Shown: one piece after another, positions 51,073 to 59,796 of the stretch | How positions within the stretch are numbered: the stretch's first letter is position 1 | Layout: each line of letters opens with the position of its first letter | Assembly (NCBI GenBank): GCA_029262195.1 | Contig: JAJCZX010000030.1 | Coordinates: forward strand, 1-64,000 | Reading direction: 5' to 3' | From: Gemmatimonadota bacterium | Lineage (GTDB): Bacteria; Gemmatimonadota; Gemmatimonadetes; Gemmatimonadales; GWC2-71-9 | Length of the DNA stretch: 64,000 bases | Notes under the pieces: generated by a model | Databases searched by the model: none | Told to the model about the DNA's origin: nothing | The model's input: the letters and a program-made list of their open reading frames with translations, nothing else | Translations under genes and position numbers: made by a program

Positions 51073-51255
51073 TCAACAAGAGTTGGGTTTGTGCGCGCGC
51101 CGCGGAGTACGTGGGGAACTTAAAAAGTCAGATGGGGCAACGGTCTGAACCTCCCGAACTGACACTACTCTCACAACGGGATTGCTTTCTTTCGCCCCAA
51201 TCCCCACAACAAGAAGGACAAATACAGCTAACGTCGCAATATTCTTGGTTTTCAT
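51073..51255 (-). CDS. Short paralogue of the HEAT protein N-terminus
   Basis: A 60-residue reading frame starting MKTKNIATLAVFVLLVVGIGAKESNPVVRVVSVRE. This resembles the start of the next gene (MKHKNLLTLGVFVAAVLALG, then QIVQVVRVRS). It has a very good ribosome site (GGAGGAAAAC before the ATG at 51255), so it may be translated. The HEAT repeats are absent, and the end (SSPRTPRRAHKPNSC) has no family. It is either a remnant of a duplicated gene or a small exported peptide. Confidence 0.55.
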   Translation of the reverse strand: MKTKNIATLAVFVLLVVGIGAKESNPVVRVVSVREVQTVAPSDFLSSPRTPRRAHKPNSC

Positions 51256-51420
51256 GTTTTCCTCCGCCAGGCGAGCGTTAATTCCTTATTTCTTCTATTT
51301 GTGAGACGCGGAAACGGCTAGTTTGGTTGTAATTACCTTGATTCGGATGTTTGAGGCTGTTGATGTTATATTTTCGTCGCAGCAAATCCGACTCTTTCCA
51401 GACCGAAAAACGGAGCGAAG

Positions 51421-52836
51421 GTGACTGACACGGCACACCCCACAATTGCCACGCATGGCGTTGAACACGAAATAACTGGTCTTTCCCGGGAAGTCCCCCT
51501 TCTCGACGGTTCCCGGACCCGTTACATCAACCTGGACAACGCGGCCAGTACCCCGGCACTAAAGTGCGTGACCGAAGCTGTAGAAAAGTTCCTCCCGTTC
51601 TATTCCAGCGTTCACCGCGGTTCGGGGTTCAAATCCCGCCTGAGTACAGCAGCATATGACGACGCTCACGAAATTATTGGTGAGTTTGTAGGCGCTGATC
51701 TCGAGAACAATTGTGTGATTTTTGGTAAGAACACGACTGAAGCCACCAACAAACTGTCCTACCGCCTTTCAGGATCACCGGATGATGTCGTCATCAGCAC
51801 TCAAATTGAACACCACTCCAATGACCTCCCCTGGCGCCGAAGAGGCAACGTGGTACACGTCAAAGCAACCCCTGAGGGACGGCTTGACGAGGAAGATTTC
51901 GACCGACAGCTGGCGAAATACGCGGGTCGCATCGCCCTCGTTGCGGTGGCTGGGGCGTCAAACGTCTCCGGGTTCGTCCAACCCATCCACAGATTGGCCC
52001 GGAAAGTACATGAAGCGGGCTCAAAGATACTTGTGGACGCGGCGCAGTTGGCACCGCACCGCAAGGTAGACATGCTGCCCGACGATCATCCAGAGCATCT
52101 CGATTATGTGGTCATTTCGGGACACAAGATGTACGCACCATTCGGTACCGGAGCCCTCATCGGCCCTAAAGCGACTTTCGAGCAAACGGGTCCCGAATAC
52201 TGCGGCGGTGGAACCGTTGATATCGTAACTCTCGACGAGGTCTACTGGGCGGGCCTTCCTGATCGCGAAGAAGCGGGAAGCCCCAACGTTGTGGGCGGAG
52301 TAGCGATGGCGGCAGCGGCCAAATACCTCATGAACGTGGGAATGGACGAGGTCGCGGCACACGAGAACGAACTGGTGATGCACGGTCTGGAGCGAATGGC
52401 CAAGATCCCTGGCGTGCGCATCTTTGGCGAAGCTGACCCCGCGAAAGCTTTCGAAAAAGTTGGAGTTATTCCGTTTGACGTGGAAACGGTCTCACATTTC
52501 CTTGTCACCGCCATCCTGGGCTACGAGGGTGGCATCGGAGTACGGAGCGGTTGTTTCTGCGCCCACCCCTATGTCGTTCATCTACTTGGAATGGGTGATT
52601 CTGAAGCTGGAGACTGGCGCGAACAGATGCTGGCTGGCGACAAGTCGAACATGCCTGGCCTGGTACGAGCCTCGTTCGGCTGCTATAACACTACCGCCGA
52701 CATCGACGCTCTGGTGGACATGCTCGAAAGAATCGTCAAAGGCGACTACAAAGGCGACTACGAACTGGAGCAGAAGTCAGGCGAGTATACGCCCAAGAAT
52801 TGGACGGATCCGCTTGAAGAGTATTTTGAACTATAG
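51421..52836 (+). CDS. Class V aminotransferase / cysteine desulfurase-like PLP enzyme
   Basis: A 471-residue PLP enzyme of the SufS/CsdA group. NAASTPALKCVTEAVEKFLPFYSSVHRG near 40-67 is the family start, STQIEHHSNDLPWR near 125 binds PLP, LVDAAQLAPHRKVDM near 200 holds the cofactor Asp, and the Schiff-base Lys is in VISGHKMYAPFGTG near 235-249. The loop RSGCFCAHPYVVHLLG near 380 has Cys residues where SufS keeps its active-site Cys. It takes sulfur from cysteine, or it may be a related lyase. It starts at GTG 51421 with GGAG upstream and stands alone; no sufBCD genes are near. Confidence 0.9.
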   Translation: MTDTAHPTIATHGVEHEITGLSREVPLLDGSRTRYINLDNAASTPALKCVTEAVEKFLPFYSSVHRGSGFKSRLSTAAYDDAHEIIGEFVGADLENNCVIFGKNTTEATNKLSYRLSGSPDDVVISTQIEHHSNDLPWRRRGNVVHVKATPEGRLDEEDFDRQLAKYAGRIALVAVAGASNVSGFVQPIHRLARKVHEAGSKILVDAAQLAPHRKVDMLPDDHPEHLDYVVISGHKMYAPFGTGALIGPKATFEQTGPEYCGGGTVDIVTLDEVYWAGLPDREEAGSPNVVGGVAMAAAAKYLMNVGMDEVAAHENELVMHGLERMAKIPGVRIFGEADPAKAFEKVGVIPFDVETVSHFLVTAILGYEGGIGVRSGCFCAHPYVVHLLGMGDSEAGDWREQMLAGDKSNMPGLVRASFGCYNTTADIDALVDMLERIVKGDYKGDYELEQKSGEYTPKNWTDPLEEYFEL

Positions 52837-52838
52837 GG

Positions 52839-52866
52839 GCGGCACTGTGGCTCGGGGGGTCGGGAC
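52839..52866. repeat. GGCACTGTGGCTCGGGGG repeat copy
   Basis: The text GGCGGCACTGTGGCTCGGGG after the SufS-like stop matches GGTGGCACGGTGGCTTGGGG at 11491-11534 with few changes. Another copy of the dispersed GC-rich repeat, here between two convergent genes. Confidence 0.45.
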
Positions 52867-52884
52867 CGCTCCCTGCTCCCCGCT

Positions 52885-53880
52885 CTACCGCTCCCCATCT
52901 TCACATTCTAACGCCGACCTCGTTAACCTCTCGTCGGTCAGGATCACAAAATCTTCATTCTCTCCGTCTCTCGCCGAGTCGAAAGAATTGATGTCCTCAA
53001 CCGGGCGCATCGCCACGATTAAACTCGCGGTTCCCGGGCGGTAGGTCTCCACATGTTCGGGAATTCCCGTACCACGTTCGACGTGGAACGACCCGACCAT
53101 ATGGATCAGTAACTCCCCGGGGTTTCTCATTAGATGGTCCGATACCCAGAAGGCCATAGTGGCATCCCAGAGGGCTTGAGTGTGGAGTTGGTTAGCCATT
53201 GCCACGTGGTCATGAGTTGGCGCGGCGCCAGTCGAGTCGGCCTCTATCGGCACGCCACATTTCATGCTCTCCTCTTCCATGACCTCCGACATCACCGTGA
53301 ACCACTGCGAGCGATAAGCAGCCGACGGGGTCCCGTATGGCAAAGGCGGTAGCGTGGCGAGGGCCCGGGGCGAAAGATCCAACAACGACTCTCTCCCGTG
53401 GCGGGTCACTCGATTGGCGTAACGCCTTGGGGCATTGGCCGCGACCACATCAATTCCATTCTCTTTTGCGAACTCGATAAGGGGACGATAGTCGGTCTCG
53501 TACGCCGGCCACGGTCGACTGGCTGCGCGGAATGTGCTCTCGGAGATCAGGTCATCGAGATATTCATCGAGGATCCACTGGACGTCGCGTTGAAAGAATT
53601 CCAGCGACAGGGAAACCCTGCGGGCGTCTTCTTCCGGGGAAGCGTATGTGAGGTAAGCACGAGAGAGCAATTCCTTCTCGATCCAGTGTTCGGTCGGATC
53701 ATCGTGCGTCTCGCCAAGGAAGACGACATCGACTTCTGCCATAGCAGCGACAATGTCGTCGAGAGAAGCATCCTGACCATCGCCCGTATAAGCCCGGTAC
53801 TCGTGGGACGCTTCTTGCGCATTCAACGGAGACCAGAGACAAAGGGTCACCGTCACCAACAGGAGGATAGAAGTTTTCAT
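52885..53880 (-). CDS. ChaN-family haem-binding lipoprotein-like protein
   Basis: A 331-residue exported protein of the ChaN/Tiki superfamily. After a signal peptide (ILLLVTVTLCLWSPLNAQ) comes AMAEVDVVFLGETHDDPTEHW near 45-65, which holds the family GETHD motif. LSLEFFQRDVQWILDEYLDDLI and GIDVVAANAPRRYANRVTRHG are also conserved. Such proteins bind haem and act in iron uptake. It stands downstream of an SRPBCC gene on the same strand, but separation of about 45 bases leaves operon membership open. Confidence 0.9.
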   Translation of the reverse strand: MKTSILLLVTVTLCLWSPLNAQEASHEYRAYTGDGQDASLDDIVAAMAEVDVVFLGETHDDPTEHWIEKELLSRAYLTYASPEEDARRVSLSLEFFQRDVQWILDEYLDDLISESTFRAASRPWPAYETDYRPLIEFAKENGIDVVAANAPRRYANRVTRHGRESLLDLSPRALATLPPLPYGTPSAAYRSQWFTVMSEVMEEESMKCGVPIEADSTGAAPTHDHVAMANQLHTQALWDATMAFWVSDHLMRNPGELLIHMVGSFHVERGTGIPEHVETYRPGTASLIVAMRPVEDINSFDSARDGENEDFVILTDERLTRSALECEDGER

Positions 53881-53926
53881 GCGAGCAAACTACAAGGGAC
53901 TGAGTCTGCACCGCAACAGAATTCTC

Positions 53927-54355
53927 TTATTCCAAACTTTTCTTCATATCGTCAAGCAAGGCCACGTATATCGTGTGGCAAAACTCGAATGCAGGTTCGT
54001 CGTTGTTTTCCCACGCGGACGCCCACTCGACAAAAGTCCCTCCGCCGCCCTGCGTAACAGGTGTGACTCTCACCGTTCCGATGTAGTTGCTGACATCGTC
54101 TTTAGAAACCGGAGACGGGCCGTCATCGATACTATAGGTAAATGTGCCGTTGTCTGCATCAAACGATTGAAGGGTTTCGGAGAAGGCACCATTGAGAAGT
54201 CGACCGGCTCCGACCTCGTTCCCTGCCTTGTCGCCGACTACATCGAGTTGAGTGACCACGTTGGGAGCCCAGCTCAGATCGTGAAAATTGCTAATGGTGT
54301 TCCAAACCTTGTCCATCGGCGCATTAATGACGATCGATTGATATGTCTTTCCCAC
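53927..54355 (-). CDS. SRPBCC (START/polyketide cyclase-like) protein
   Basis: A 142-residue single-domain protein with the typical hydrophobic-pocket fold: the start YQSIVINAPMDKVWNTISNFHDLSWAPNVV, then GAGRLLNGAFSETLQSFDADNGTFTYSIDDGPSPVS and the C-terminal helix. SRPBCC proteins bind lipids, polyketides or small hydrophobic ligands. The function of this copy is unknown. It precedes chaN on the same strand. Confidence 0.85.
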   Translation of the reverse strand: MGKTYQSIVINAPMDKVWNTISNFHDLSWAPNVVTQLDVVGDKAGNEVGAGRLLNGAFSETLQSFDADNGTFTYSIDDGPSPVSKDDVSNYIGTVRVTPVTQGGGGTFVEWASAWENNDEPAFEFCHTIYVALLDDMKKSLE

Positions 54356-54472
54356 TGGTTCCTCCGAGAGCGAGTTAGTTGCGTTGACTGCACAAATAAC
54401 GGTCCTGTGATTCAGTCAGTTCCCGCCAACTGATTGGCGAGGCGAGTATGAGACCTTGCATGTTCGAAACGC

Positions 54473-55813
54473 TTAACGCCGTGGGATTGTCACCGTTACG
54501 GCACCGGAGTTGGGATCGACGTTGTCGGTTACGTCCGACACCTCACGATACCTTCGGCTGTTGTATTCTGCTGATGCATCCACAAATCTAATCCGCAGGC
54601 CCGCTTCAAACGCGTAGTACCCGATATGGTGGTCTCGGGCACCCGCTGGGATCACGCAGTTACAGGGCCTGGCTCGGCCGGTCCCCGCGTTGATAAGGGC
54701 CATCATATCGCGATCGGTCGGGTTGGTTATTAACGGGGCAAACACCCAGATCAATCCTGCCTGATATTTGAGGCGATAATGTTCGTCGTGTCCTGCCACC
54801 AGGGGGTCAGCGAGCGGAATCGACAGGTCGTCACCGGCGCGGACACCGGAAGACTGAACAGGCCTGACAATGCGTGCCACAAGTTCTTCTCCCACTTTGA
54901 CCGGGATCTCCATGCGTTCACCCGGTGCTATCTGACCGAAAACACTGTCGTCGACAAGTACCTCAACCGGATCGACAAGAAGATTGTTGACGTACCGTAT
55001 CCCCTTTGCCCCCCCGATCAGCGGGATTTCGTTGATCAGGTCACGCAGCATGGTAATTCCCGGAGGATAGGCTACAGCCAGACTGCCGAGCACCACGCCG
55101 ATGAGTAGTGCCGCTCGTGCAAGGAATCCCAAAAGGCCGATTCCTTTTTTCTGTTCCTTGGTTTTCGTCTGAGCCTCGGTCTCACCACTTGAGGCCATTG
55201 CAGATGATTCGCGTGCTCCGGTTTTTCGACCGTCGGCGGCGGACGAGGGACGCGACGACGCCCCGGTCGCTCTTTTCGAATCTCTCACCGTTTTCTTTTC
55301 CCGTACCACGGGAGGTGGAGTTTCCGCGGCCTCCGGCTCAACCATCTCCAATTCGAGATCAACCGGCTCTTCGTCGGGCCGGGTGGGAGCCGCCGCGGGC
55401 TCCGGGACCGAGATCATCGATTCCAGTTCCAGCCCGCCAACCGCCTGAGCTGCTTGCTGGGCAGCTTCCAATTCTGCCGGATCGACCAACGATTCCAACT
55501 CCAGCCCCGACGATTCCTCAGCTAACGGAGGTTCCTGTGTCGGCGCAGGGGGCGAAGCGGATTCGTCTTTCGGTGGTTCTATGGCCGAGGGGGTATTTGG
55601 CACAGCCGGTGCGGTTGGTGGCGGCGCGCTCATGAAATCGTCCTCGGCCATTGCGGCACCCTGTACCACTTCAAACCCAAGATCCAGTACCGCGGGCGCG
55701 TCGGGGGTGGAGGCTGCAGACTCGCAACCCGGCACAGCCGAGCCACAACCAGGACAGTGAGTTGATTCGTCTAATTCAGAATTGCAGGCCGGACAGCGGT
55801 CGAAATTTTCCAT
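54473..55813 (-). CDS. Zinc-ribbon membrane protein, unknown function
   Basis: A 446-residue protein starting with a zinc ribbon: RCPACNSELDESTHCPGCGS, two CxxC pairs. A long disordered Pro-, Ala-, Ser- and Glu-rich stretch (about 40-215) follows with repeated LELES or LELEM motifs, then a membrane helix (FLARAALLIGVVLGSLAVAYPPGI, near 235). The outer part (about 255-446) is beta-rich, with IRYVNNLLVDPVEVLVDDSVFGQIAPGERMEIPV. It resembles cytoplasmic zinc-ribbon sensor proteins, but I do not recognise a named family. Confidence 0.72.
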   Translation of the reverse strand: MENFDRCPACNSELDESTHCPGCGSAVPGCESAASTPDAPAVLDLGFEVVQGAAMAEDDFMSAPPPTAPAVPNTPSAIEPPKDESASPPAPTQEPPLAEESSGLELESLVDPAELEAAQQAAQAVGGLELESMISVPEPAAAPTRPDEEPVDLELEMVEPEAAETPPPVVREKKTVRDSKRATGASSRPSSAADGRKTGARESSAMASSGETEAQTKTKEQKKGIGLLGFLARAALLIGVVLGSLAVAYPPGITMLRDLINEIPLIGGAKGIRYVNNLLVDPVEVLVDDSVFGQIAPGERMEIPVKVGEELVARIVRPVQSSGVRAGDDLSIPLADPLVAGHDEHYRLKYQAGLIWVFAPLITNPTDRDMMALINAGTGRARPCNCVIPAGARDHHIGYYAFEAGLRIRFVDASAEYNSRRYREVSDVTDNVDPNSGAVTVTIPRR

Positions 55814-55865
55814 GCGCTAAGATATGGGGTATCCAGGTTTATGGCGAAAACCCGCCTTGGCGAGG

Positions 55866-56249
55866 TCAGTTAACAGCGTTCTCTCCACTAATGCGCGGCT
55901 CAGAGCGCAAATCTGTGGTGGCAGCTTCGGTTTCAAGCGGATACCGAAATGGTCCCCGCAACCGCACGACCGAACACCTCGGGTCTTCGGAATCCCGCCG
56001 TACCACCAGTCGCATCCTGCCGTCGGTTACAAGTGCGAGTTCACGTTTGAAAATTAGGGTCTCTCCCGTATGGGCACAAACGTATGGGAGTCCATTGTAG
56101 GGAGACATGTCGAAATCCGGCTCGACCAGAGTCGCTGAATTTGAGGAAAGTGAGCTTATCGGAATGTGGCGATATCCCTGCGCCATGCCGGTAGTTCCTA
56201 TGAGCCAAGGTTTCGGGTGAACTGGGTTATTCGTGCATAATAAAAACAC
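55866..56249 (-). CDS. Hypothetical short protein or fragment
   Basis: A 127-residue frame with no signal peptide. The central part, GLPYVCAHTGETLIFKRELALVTDGRMRLVVRRDSED near 54-90, looks like a lipocalin-like beta domain often seen in short lipoproteins of this group, but the ends do not fit. It may be a fragment or a frameshifted gene. The space from 55814 to 56519 otherwise holds no gene I can support. Confidence 0.3.
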   Translation of the reverse strand: MFLLCTNNPVHPKPWLIGTTGMAQGYRHIPISSLSSNSATLVEPDFDMSPYNGLPYVCAHTGETLIFKRELALVTDGRMRLVVRRDSEDPRCSVVRLRGPFRYPLETEAATTDLRSEPRISGENAVN

Positions 56250-56519
56250 TTCGTCACAAAACGGTCCAGTCCCCGCCCTACAACCGGGGAACTCAAAGGC
56301 GATTCCCTCAGCAGGTGCTTTGATCGAAAGCGAGAATGCTGAAGGACGAAAAACTCCTTTTACCGTGGGCCGGGATCGGGCCTACTACCGAAAGACCATT
56401 GCTCGGAATGAACCCGTCAAATTGGTTGTGCACGACGAAAGGCCGGGTTAGTTTTTCTGACAATGGCGGTGTCGGTAACGCCAGATGCGATGGGAACTCA
56501 AAGTGGAAGGATGGCGGGA

Positions 56520-57404
56520 ATGCCGAAAGACGGGTTGTCAAAATTTCCGATGGTCCTGGTTGTGGCCTTTCTTGGATGTGGAGGAGTAGCTGGCCCTCTT
56601 TCCTTTTCCGTCGACCCACAGACCATAGAGCTACTAATTGGTGAATCCGAAACGATCACCGTCTCCATTCGTGATGCCAATGGCGTCCAGATTACTGGCC
56701 AAGACATCACATTTCGATCGGCCAACGCTCAGATCGCGACCGTAAGTGCCGCTGGCGTAGTGGAAGGCTTGAATCCCGGCACGACAACTATCGATCTAAT
56801 CTCTGACGGAGTCACGGGCCAGATTGCTGTCTCCGTTTCCGAACTTTCAATCGTGCTAAACGTTTTGAGCACCCAAATCCCCGCGGGCCGCGCTGTTAGC
56901 ATGGCAGCGACCACGGTCAACTCCCTGGGCAACCCCCTCCCTCAGGAAGTGATTTGGAGTTCCGAGGACGCATCAATCGCAACGATAACCACCCGTGGCC
57001 TCGTCGAGGGGATTCGTGAGGGGAACACCTCGATAATGGTTTCCGCTGCTGGCATGCGCTCTGACAGCGTGATTTCGATTACAATCACCCCGCCGATCGC
57101 ATCAACTACCGGCGATTGGTTGGCACTGGTTCCTTTGGGCGGGTTTCAGGTAGCGATGGAGTTGCGACTCATAGAACAAAAAACTGGGGTCATTGGCGGG
57201 GGCGGAGACTTTGGTGGAATCCCGGTGAGCGTCGAAGATGGCATGAACTCCCTTGCAGGGTCCGTAAGCATGTCGATCACAGCACAGGGTTTTTTTCCGA
57301 TTCGCGTAAGCGGATCAATTTCTGCCGACGATCCAAATCTTTTGAACGTGATCTTTAACGAATCGGACTTCGACAACGTACCGGTGACGTTTACCAAACA
57401 GTAA
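56520..57404 (+). CDS. Ig-like (Big_2) domain lipoprotein
   Basis: A 294-residue exported lipoprotein. The signal ends at a lipobox (VVAFLGC). Two bacterial Ig-like units follow, GPLSFSVDPQTIELLIGESETITVSIRD and STQIPAGRAVSMAATTVNSLGNPLPQEVIWSSEDASIATITT, both with the VxGxxxGxTxI end typical of BID_2. A third beta domain (LVPLGGFQVAMELRLIEQKTGVIGGGG and on) ends the protein. The start is uncertain: I take ATG 56520; a nearby ATG at 56511 is equally open. It runs convergent to the beta-propeller array. Confidence 0.75.
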   Translation: MPKDGLSKFPMVLVVAFLGCGGVAGPLSFSVDPQTIELLIGESETITVSIRDANGVQITGQDITFRSANAQIATVSAAGVVEGLNPGTTTIDLISDGVTGQIAVSVSELSIVLNVLSTQIPAGRAVSMAATTVNSLGNPLPQEVIWSSEDASIATITTRGLVEGIREGNTSIMVSAAGMRSDSVISITITPPIASTTGDWLALVPLGGFQVAMELRLIEQKTGVIGGGGDFGGIPVSVEDGMNSLAGSVSMSITAQGFFPIRVSGSISADDPNLLNVIFNESDFDNVPVTFTKQ

Positions 57405-57466
57405 CCACACCAAACGTTGCTTCGACCTGGATAACGGCGAAACACCAACTTTGTCGACGCATCCCT

Positions 57467-58711
57467 CTACCGAGCGTGGTCGGACAGGGTACCCGGTAGG
57501 TACCGCAACACTTGGATGTATTCAATATCTAGTTCGTCCTTCACCATCCCCAGGATCCGGTCATTCCCGATGTCGAACACTTTGAAACCTGGTGGCACTT
57601 GTAAGTCATTCAACCATTGGCCGTCTCGGAAGTAAACCGAGTAGATGGCTGGGCCATCCTCATCGCTGAACGGGCGATAATGCTCAAGCCAGACAAGTCC
57701 CGATTCAGTTGTTTTTATCCCTCCCACTAATGGGAGCGAATCGGGGTATGGAACGTTTTCGGTCCTGTCGGCCACGAAGTTCGCCCACCTTGGTGGCAAT
57801 TCACCGTCTTCATCGGCGAATATGTTGATCCAGCGTTGTCGTTTTAACTCAAGGTCTCTTTCAACGAATTCCTGCGTAACGCCTACGCGCTCAACCGGAC
57901 GTGAGGAAACCTGAATCAATTCACCGGTCGTACTCCAGATACGCCATGAGAAGTCGTATGGGTTGACGGAGATGAGATCGCCTGCCGATTCGTCGAAAAT
58001 AGTTGACATAGCAAACCCCTGGTTTTCGTTCTCGCCGTAACGCGGAGGGCCTGCGAACTCACCCACCATTCCCAATGGTTGCCAATCGAAGTCGTACTGC
58101 CACACCGAGATTGTGGAAGTAAACAAACCTCCGTTTTCGGGACGTGGAGGCATTCGTTCAAATGCGCGAACCAACGGGCCAACCGTGGGGGCGACACCAA
58201 CTACCGACGGATACGGATAGGCCTCCGAAGGTGCCATTAGGAAGCGGGTGGTGCCGACTCCTCCGTCCGGTCCAAAGACTGCGATATGCGCACCAAATCC
58301 ACCCTCAAAACCCACGACAGAATCACTCCGATACGCAAACACGCGATGAAGCACCTGAAATTCTCCTGGACCGCCACCCGTTCCCCCAAACGTCTTGATG
58401 TGGGTGCCTTGAGCGTCATAAAGCCTCAACGTGTTGGAGGCTTTCTCGCTGACCGCTATCGCTTCGTCTTTCAACAACACAGCGTCTGTAATTTTGAACA
58501 GGGTGTACTCATCCGGGCCATCAAGTTGGCCTATTGAAACAATCGGGTCGGGATCGACCACAACATGGGAATTCAGGTCGGACGACGGGCCGGACGAAAA
58601 AACGATGCGAACACCCGAACTGTCGGATACCACAACCGACGATGGCTTGTCCGAACCACAGTTCGCGCTGATAATGACCAGCAAGACGGGGATTAGACGT
58701 GAGCTGGTCAA
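57467..58711 (-). CDS. 6-bladed beta-propeller lipoprotein, array copy 1
   Basis: A 414-residue exported lipoprotein with lipobox VIISANC. It has the family start VVVSDSSGVRIVFSS, the GTGGGPGEFQVLH blade motif near 120, and the C-terminal blade VFDIGNDRILGMVKDELDIEYIQVLRYL. The gene follows copy 2 at 31 bases, so both are in one operon. These proteins often bind small ligands or partner receptors at the outer envelope; the role is unknown. Confidence 0.85.
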   Translation of the reverse strand: MTSSRLIPVLLVIISANCGSDKPSSVVVSDSSGVRIVFSSGPSSDLNSHVVVDPDPIVSIGQLDGPDEYTLFKITDAVLLKDEAIAVSEKASNTLRLYDAQGTHIKTFGGTGGGPGEFQVLHRVFAYRSDSVVGFEGGFGAHIAVFGPDGGVGTTRFLMAPSEAYPYPSVVGVAPTVGPLVRAFERMPPRPENGGLFTSTISVWQYDFDWQPLGMVGEFAGPPRYGENENQGFAMSTIFDESAGDLISVNPYDFSWRIWSTTGELIQVSSRPVERVGVTQEFVERDLELKRQRWINIFADEDGELPPRWANFVADRTENVPYPDSLPLVGGIKTTESGLVWLEHYRPFSDEDGPAIYSVYFRDGQWLNDLQVPPGFKVFDIGNDRILGMVKDELDIEYIQVLRYLPGTLSDHAR

Positions 58712-58742
58712 AAAAACCTTTTGTCCCCGGTCGGTGTATCCG

Positions 58743-59729
58743 TCACCCTATGATCTCAAACAATCGCAGCCGGACCTCCGACGGATCTTCTTCTGGCGCA
58801 ACGCAAAGCAACACGATCCAGCGTCCCGCCACCGACGTTCCGAAACGATTGTTAACGTCGCAGTCCACCTTGAAGTGCCCGACAAGCGAAGCATCATCAA
58901 AGACATCGAGGAAGCCACCGTTGGCGTCACGTCCGGCGATCCAGATCCTTTTTGAATGGTCTACCCCGAAACTGTACAAACCGAAATAACTGAGAGTGTC
59001 CAGTCCACCTTCCTCGGCGGGCGCTGTTTGGGTTTCGAGAAACCGGCCAAACCGTACTGTGCCTTCCGGTTTGTACTCGAACAGTTCATAGTTCAACCCA
59101 TCGCCTATCAACGCCCCGTCTGAGGTCGATCCGATCCCAAGCCTGAACATCCGGAGATCTCTTTGTCGCTCCCGAAACCCGGCAAAAAGCGTATCACCTC
59201 GCGGAATGAGATCTCGCCCTATGGTGTCGCCATCGAGCCCCCGTCGGATAATTCGAGGTCCTGTAGTAGGCGAAAAGTCGGAGATGTCGACAGAGTCGGC
59301 AAAATTGCCAACCGGAATGAAAAGGTTTCTCAACTCAGCGGTTTCCAGATGCTCACCCGAAAGATCTAATTCCATCAAGCGTCCCTGGAACACGTCGGCC
59401 ACGAACAACGATGAATCACGGAAGAAAAGATGCCAGGCACCGCCGAACTCGCCTGGACCACCACCTTCGACACCGGTGCGCGTTACAACAGTTCCGGTTG
59501 AGTCGACGATGGTGATCAGCTCGGATCCCTCGTTGAACCCGCCAGTAAACGCAATGTGGCCGAAAGAGGATACGGCCATGACACTCTTAGTCAGTTCAGG
59601 TCCGTTGCTACCAAGGTTCACCAGTTCGCGTTGGATGATTTCTGGGCCAACCTCCCGTTCATGACCCTCTGGTGGACCAACGCAGCCCAAGGCAAAAACA
59701 CTGAAGCTCAGCAGGCAGCGGCTATTCAC
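58743..59729 (-). CDS. 6-bladed beta-propeller lipoprotein, array copy 2
   Basis: A 328-residue lipoprotein, shorter than the others. The signal ends at FALGC near residue 16. The blade motif TGVEGGGPGEFGGAWHLFFRDSSLFVADVFQGRLMELD is near 83-120, and LSYFGLYSFGVDHSKRIWIAGRDANGGF near 250. The DSSGV start of the other copies is missing, and the C-terminal blade is cut short (DPSEVRLRLFEIIG). It lies between copies 1 and 3, in the same direction. Confidence 0.8.
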   Translation of the reverse strand: MNSRCLLSFSVFALGCVGPPEGHEREVGPEIIQRELVNLGSNGPELTKSVMAVSSFGHIAFTGGFNEGSELITIVDSTGTVVTRTGVEGGGPGEFGGAWHLFFRDSSLFVADVFQGRLMELDLSGEHLETAELRNLFIPVGNFADSVDISDFSPTTGPRIIRRGLDGDTIGRDLIPRGDTLFAGFRERQRDLRMFRLGIGSTSDGALIGDGLNYELFEYKPEGTVRFGRFLETQTAPAEEGGLDTLSYFGLYSFGVDHSKRIWIAGRDANGGFLDVFDDASLVGHFKVDCDVNNRFGTSVAGRWIVLLCVAPEEDPSEVRLRLFEIIG

Positions 59730-59796
59730 GCCGAGTCCAAAACCGGCAAGCTACGCCTCGAACCGATTGGATGGTTTGCGAACCTACAGCTATTTG

